DNA of 64,000 nt from an uncultured Halieaceae bacterium (GTDB lineage Bacteria; Pseudomonadota; Gammaproteobacteria; Pseudomonadales; Halieaceae), in contig CALJGI010000004.1 in assembly GCA_938074045.1 (NCBI GenBank), forward strand, positions 248,001 through 312,000. The letters are read 5' to 3'. The stretch's first letter is position 1; each line of letters opens with the position of its first letter. Below are positions 60,933-64,000 of this stretch, in pieces. The notes beneath the pieces are model-generated. The model worked only from the letters and a program-made list of their open reading frames with translations, was not told the origin of the DNA and ran no database searches. A program made the position numbers and the translations under genes.

Positions 60933-61520
60933 GTGAAACCTTTTTCTCAGGCCTGTGAGAATAACAAGCAGGCTATCCTGGAGGTCCTGCTGACTGAGTT
61001 TCGTGAAGTCAGTGACGTACTTGAGATCGGCAGCGGCACCGGTCAGCACGCAACTTTTTTTGCACCAGCGCTGCCGCATCTTATCTGGCAGCCCAGCGAC
61101 CGGCAGGGCAATCTTGCAGGTCTTCGCATATGGTGCGAGGAAGCGCTGACAGACAATCTACTCGCTCCCTTGGAGCTGGACGTCACCTGGTCGCAGTGGC
61201 CGCTGGCGCTCCCGGAAGCGCTGTTTACCGCCAATAGTCTGCACATTATGGGTTGGAGGGCGGTGGAGGCTTTTTTTGCCCATCTTGGATCCGCACCCGG
61301 GGCGCAGGTGCTCGTCATTTATGGCCCCTTTAACTATGGTGGTGCATACACCAGTGAAAGCAATGCAGGGTTTGACCAGTGGTTGCAGCAACAGGACCCG
61401 GTGAGCGCTATTCGCGATTTCGAGCAGGTTGATCAATTGGCCAGTGCAGCCGGTTACAGCCTGTACAGAGACTACGAGATGCCCGCCAATAATCGGTTGT
61501 TAGTGTGGCGACGCTCCTAG
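60933..61520 (+). CDS. DUF938 SAM-dependent methyltransferase-like protein
   Basis: A 195-residue Rossmann-fold protein starting KPFSQACENNKQAILEVL, with VLEIGSGTGQHATFFA (about residue 31) as the SAM site and WQPSDRQGNL downstream, the DUF938 pattern. GTG start at 60933, 8 nt after yaaA, so probably co-transcribed. Substrate unknown. Convergent with the crotonase gene at 13 nt. Confidence 0.88.
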   Translation: MKPFSQACENNKQAILEVLLTEFREVSDVLEIGSGTGQHATFFAPALPHLIWQPSDRQGNLAGLRIWCEEALTDNLLAPLELDVTWSQWPLALPEALFTANSLHIMGWRAVEAFFAHLGSAPGAQVLVIYGPFNYGGAYTSESNAGFDQWLQQQDPVSAIRDFEQVDQLASAAGYSLYRDYEMPANNRLLVWRRS

Positions 61521-61533
61521 CCAAGTGGGATAT

Positions 61534-62349
61534 TCAGTTGCCATCGAATTCCGGTGTTCTTTTTTCCAGGAAAGCGCTTACTGCCTCGGTGTGATCTGAG
61601 GTGTGATGACTGATCGCTTGCATGCTGGCGCTGAAATCCAGCAGGTCGCGCAATTCCATGCGCTGTGAGGCCCGCAGCAAGCGCTTACTCATACGCACAC
61701 CGCGGGGCGGTTTAGCAGCAATATCGGCGGCAATGGCAGCGGCACGGGCCGTGAGCTGGTCATCTTCGACGACCTCGAGCAAGATACCGTACTCCAGAGC
61801 CTGCTCAGCCGAGATAATGCGACCGCTAAAAGTGAGCTCGGCTGCCCGCTGATAGCCGCATATGCGCTGTAGAAACCAGGCGCCACCGTCGCCGGGAATA
61901 ATGCCAAGGTTGATGAAGGTTTCTCCCAGCCGCGTAGCAGAACAACCAATACGAATATCACACATATTGCAGAGGTCAAAACCGGCGCCGATGGCGGCAC
62001 CGTTGATAGCGGCGATTGCCGGTACCTCCAGTGAGTCCATGGCCAGTGGAATGCGTTGAATTCCTTGGCGATACATTTCCTGCACGGGGGCAGGCTCACC
62101 GCCAAAAGCACCGCTGCGATCACGCATTTCCTTGATGTTGCCCCCAGAAGAAAAGGCGCTGCCCGATCCGGTAATAATCAGGGCAGACACATCCGGAAAC
62201 GTGTTGACCCAGTTGCAGGTGGTGACGATGTCATCAATCAGGGCGGTCCCTGTCAGTGCGTTGCGGACATCGTCGCGCTGGAACGTAAGTGTGGCAACGC
62301 GGCCTTCCAGCTCGAGAGTGCTGTCAGTTAGTGCGGGTAGCTGAGTCAT
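61534..62349 (-). CDS. Crotonase/enoyl-CoA hydratase family protein
   Basis: A 271-residue crotonase-fold protein. The oxyanion-hole segments are present (FSSGGNIKEM about residue 67; AAINGAAIGAGFDLCNMCDI about 108). At the positions of the two catalytic glutamates of enoyl-CoA hydratase it has non-glutamate residues (CSAT region and LGETF with phenylalanine), but GIIPGDGG supplies an aspartate like that of dienoyl-CoA isomerase. The reaction is therefore uncertain: isomerase or another CoA-ester chemistry. A long upstream extension of the frame to 62736 is antisense-like; ATG 62349 starts the family fold. Confidence 0.88.
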   Translation of the reverse strand: MTQLPALTDSTLELEGRVATLTFQRDDVRNALTGTALIDDIVTTCNWVNTFPDVSALIITGSGSAFSSGGNIKEMRDRSGAFGGEPAPVQEMYRQGIQRIPLAMDSLEVPAIAAINGAAIGAGFDLCNMCDIRIGCSATRLGETFINLGIIPGDGGAWFLQRICGYQRAAELTFSGRIISAEQALEYGILLEVVEDDQLTARAAAIAADIAAKPPRGVRMSKRLLRASQRMELRDLLDFSASMQAISHHTSDHTEAVSAFLEKRTPEFDGN

Positions 62350-62386
62350 GAGGGTCTCCCAAATGGGTCTAAGTACAGTTTCCTGA

Positions 62387-63550
62387 TCACGTTGGGCCAG
62401 GCTTCTTGAAGGGTAGGTACTCGCTGGCCTGTACCATGTATTGTTCGATATGTTCTGACTCCCTGCGGGTAAAATCATCGATGGCCGCTGCAAACTCAGG
62501 GTGAGCGACCCAATGAAATGACCAGGTTTTACTGGGTTCGAAGCCGCGCTGGATCTTGTGTTCCCCCTGAGCGCCAGGATCAAACCGCGACAGTCCGTGG
62601 CGGATGCAGTATTCAATACCCTGATAGTAGCAGGTTTCGAAATGCAGACAGTCCAGCTCTTTGATACAACCCCAATAGCGTCCGAACAATACATCGTCAG
62701 AGCGAAAATAAAGAGCCCCAGCAACCGCCTGTCCATCCTGTGATGCCAGAACCATGACGATATGTTCAGGCATCAAACGGCCCAGGGCGAGAAAGCTTTG
62801 CTGGCTCAGGTAGCCACCGTGTCCGCTGCGCTTGGCATAGGTAAATTGATAAAAACGATAAAAAAGCTGCCAGTGCTCTTCATTTATTTCGGTCCCTTCC
62901 AACACGGTAAGTTCTATATTTTGCTCGATGACCCGGCGCCGCTCCCGCCGCAGGCTTTTGCGTTTACGACTGTTGAACCCAGCCAGAAAATCGTCAAAGG
63001 AACCGTAGTCGCGATTAAACCAGTGAAACTGGCTGCCGGTCCTTTGCATTAGACCCGTTGTTTCCAGGGTGGCTGCGGCGTCCTTCATGGGAAACAGAAT
63101 ATGAAGAGAAGAGAGGCCACGTTCCTGGCAAAAGCGGGTAAGGCCCGCTACTACCAGCTTGGTAATCTCTGCCTCCGGCTCCCCAGGTAAAATGGCCAGC
63201 CGGGGGCCGGTCGCCGGGGTGAAGGGGATGGCGCAGACGAGTTTGGGATAATAGGATTCGCCGTGGCGCTGGTAGGCGTCGGCCCAGCTCCAGTCAAATA
63301 CGTACTCGCCATAAGAATGACTTTTTATAAAAAGGGGAATGGCCGCTACGCCGAGTTCGCCGCGAAATAACATGGCGTGGCTGGGTTGCCAGCCCGACTC
63401 AGTTGTGGTGGAGCCGCCTTCTTCCAGCGCGAGGAGAAATTCATAGCGGGTGAAGGGGTGGTCGGTGCCGAAAAGCCCATTCCATGCCGATTGGTCCACT
63501 TCCTTTATCGAAGTGTAAAAACGGAGCTCCAGTTCTGAGCCAGACGCCAT
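62387..63550 (-). CDS. GNAT/FemAB-like protein of the DUF482 family
   Basis: A 387-residue protein with a duplicated acyltransferase-like fold. Typical blocks are GTDHPFTRYEFLLALEE (about residue 28), FDWSWADAYQRHG (about 90), SLHILFP (about 145), FDDFLAGFNSRKRKSLRRER (about 183) and FDPGAQGEHKIQRGFEP (about 338). The family is often labelled 'peptidoglycan biosynthesis' or N-acetyltransferase without proof. It overlaps the ubiA stop by one base (TAATG), so the two are coupled. Confidence 0.88.
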   Translation of the reverse strand: MASGSELELRFYTSIKEVDQSAWNGLFGTDHPFTRYEFLLALEEGGSTTTESGWQPSHAMLFRGELGVAAIPLFIKSHSYGEYVFDWSWADAYQRHGESYYPKLVCAIPFTPATGPRLAILPGEPEAEITKLVVAGLTRFCQERGLSSLHILFPMKDAAATLETTGLMQRTGSQFHWFNRDYGSFDDFLAGFNSRKRKSLRRERRRVIEQNIELTVLEGTEINEEHWQLFYRFYQFTYAKRSGHGGYLSQQSFLALGRLMPEHIVMVLASQDGQAVAGALYFRSDDVLFGRYWGCIKELDCLHFETCYYQGIEYCIRHGLSRFDPGAQGEHKIQRGFEPSKTWSFHWVAHPEFAAAIDDFTRRESEHIEQYMVQASEYLPFKKPGPT

Positions 63551-64000
63551 TATTCAATCAGCACATAGTGAAGGATGATGCCTATAAATACTGCTGCACC
63601 GACCCAGTTGTTGTTGAGAAAGGCGGCGAAGCAAGACGCGCGCTCACGTTTCCGAATAAGCCACTGTTGATAGCTAAACAATCCTGCTCCAATGACCACT
63701 GTTGCGGTATACCAGATACCGAGACCAAAGACTGACCCCATAGCAAGCAGGCCGGCGAGTACAGAGATTTGAAGCAGGGCGATGACTGTCCGATCCCATC
63801 TTCCCAGCAGGATCGCCGTTGATTTAATGCCAACCTTGATGTCGTCATCCCGGTCGACCATGGCGTAAATAGTGTCATACATAATTGTCCACAACAGGTT
63901 AATTACAAAAATGAGCCAGGCTTCCGGCGGCAGCTTGCCGGTTTGGGCGGTGAACGCCATGGGAATCCCCCAGGAGAAGGCCATGCCCAGAACCACCTGA
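63550..64000 (-). CDS. ubiA: 4-hydroxybenzoate octaprenyltransferase (5' end cut off)
   Basis: The window contains the last 149 codons of a UbiA prenyltransferase; the frame continues past 64000. YDTIYAMVDRDDDIKVGIKST is the second aspartate-rich motif of the family (metal-diphosphate binding), and FNNNWVGAAVF-like FLNNNWVGAAVF near the C-terminus also matches UbiA. It attaches the polyprenyl tail in ubiquinone synthesis, supplying the quinone pool for the respiratory chain. The first DxxxD motif lies outside the window. Confidence 0.93.
   Translation of the reverse strand, partial: QVVLGMAFSWGIPMAFTAQTGKLPPEAWLIFVINLLWTIMYDTIYAMVDRDDDIKVGIKSTAILLGRWDRTVIALLQISVLAGLLAMGSVFGLGIWYTATVVIGAGLFSYQQWLIRKRERASCFAAFLNNNWVGAAVFIGIILHYVLIE

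Noticed and set aside
62350..62736. Upstream extension of the crotonase frame by 129 codons
   Set aside because: The extra part overlaps the DUF482 gene in another frame and is not crotonase-like; the family fold begins at the ATG at 62349.

Overview
The window is the replication-origin region of a Gammaproteobacterium, about 64 kb, densely packed with housekeeping genes. No mobile elements, tRNAs, rRNAs or CRISPR arrays were seen. The origin-proximal gene order (dnaA-dnaN-recF-gyrB on one side; rpmH-rnpA-yidD-yidC-mnmE-mnmG-rsmG-parAB-atp-glmUS on the other; def-fmt-rsmB-trkA, lysM-dprA-tsaC-hemF-aroE and a cytochrome oxidase cluster further left) matches, from memory, the Pseudomonas type of chromosome. 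The caa3-like oxidase subunit II, a TRAP transporter of the alpha-keto-acid type, a CyaB1-like adenylate cyclase and a TrmB-family regulator beside glmU suggest a marine aerobic heterotroph, perhaps of the Cellvibrionales (Halieaceae, Spongiibacteraceae or relatives). That placement is inference, not proof.

Left part (1-13.2 kb): an aa3-type cytochrome c oxidase operon read leftwards (coxB, ctaD, ctaG, coxC, then SURF1 and a CxxxC-containing assembly-type protein that runs off the window). It is followed by a MATE exporter and a leftward block yheV-like, aroE, hemF, tsaC, purE, dprA and a LysM protein. From 13.3 to 19.0 kb a rightward run def-fmt-rsmB-trkA-trkH joins protein maturation, initiator-tRNA formylation, rRNA methylation and potassium uptake. 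From 19.0 to 22.8 kb a leftward pair, a coiled-coil protein and a GAF-GAF-PAS adenylate cyclase, is preceded by djlA. From 23.0 to 27.3 kb is glyQ-glyS-gmhB-plsC.

Origin (27.4-43 kb): gyrB, recF, dnaN and dnaA are read leftwards and rpmH to parB rightwards. They diverge from a 515-bp gap holding two perfect, inverted DnaA boxes around a segment of about 110 bp and only about one-fifth G+C; this is the probable oriC. Two perfect 16-bp parS sites lie inside recF, about 4 kb from the origin, and are the expected targets of the ParB encoded at 41.9 kb. A second AT-rich, gene-free stretch lies between mnmE and mnmG.

Right part (43-64 kb): the complete nine-gene ATP synthase operon, a TrmB-family regulator divergent from glmU-glmS with two matching inverted-repeat operators between them, uvrD, a TRAP transporter split into convergent halves around a YciA thioesterase, yaaA, a DUF938 methyltransferase, a crotonase lacking both classical glutamates, a DUF482 acetyltransferase-like protein and the 3' part of ubiA. 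All complete genes look intact; both window ends cut through genes.
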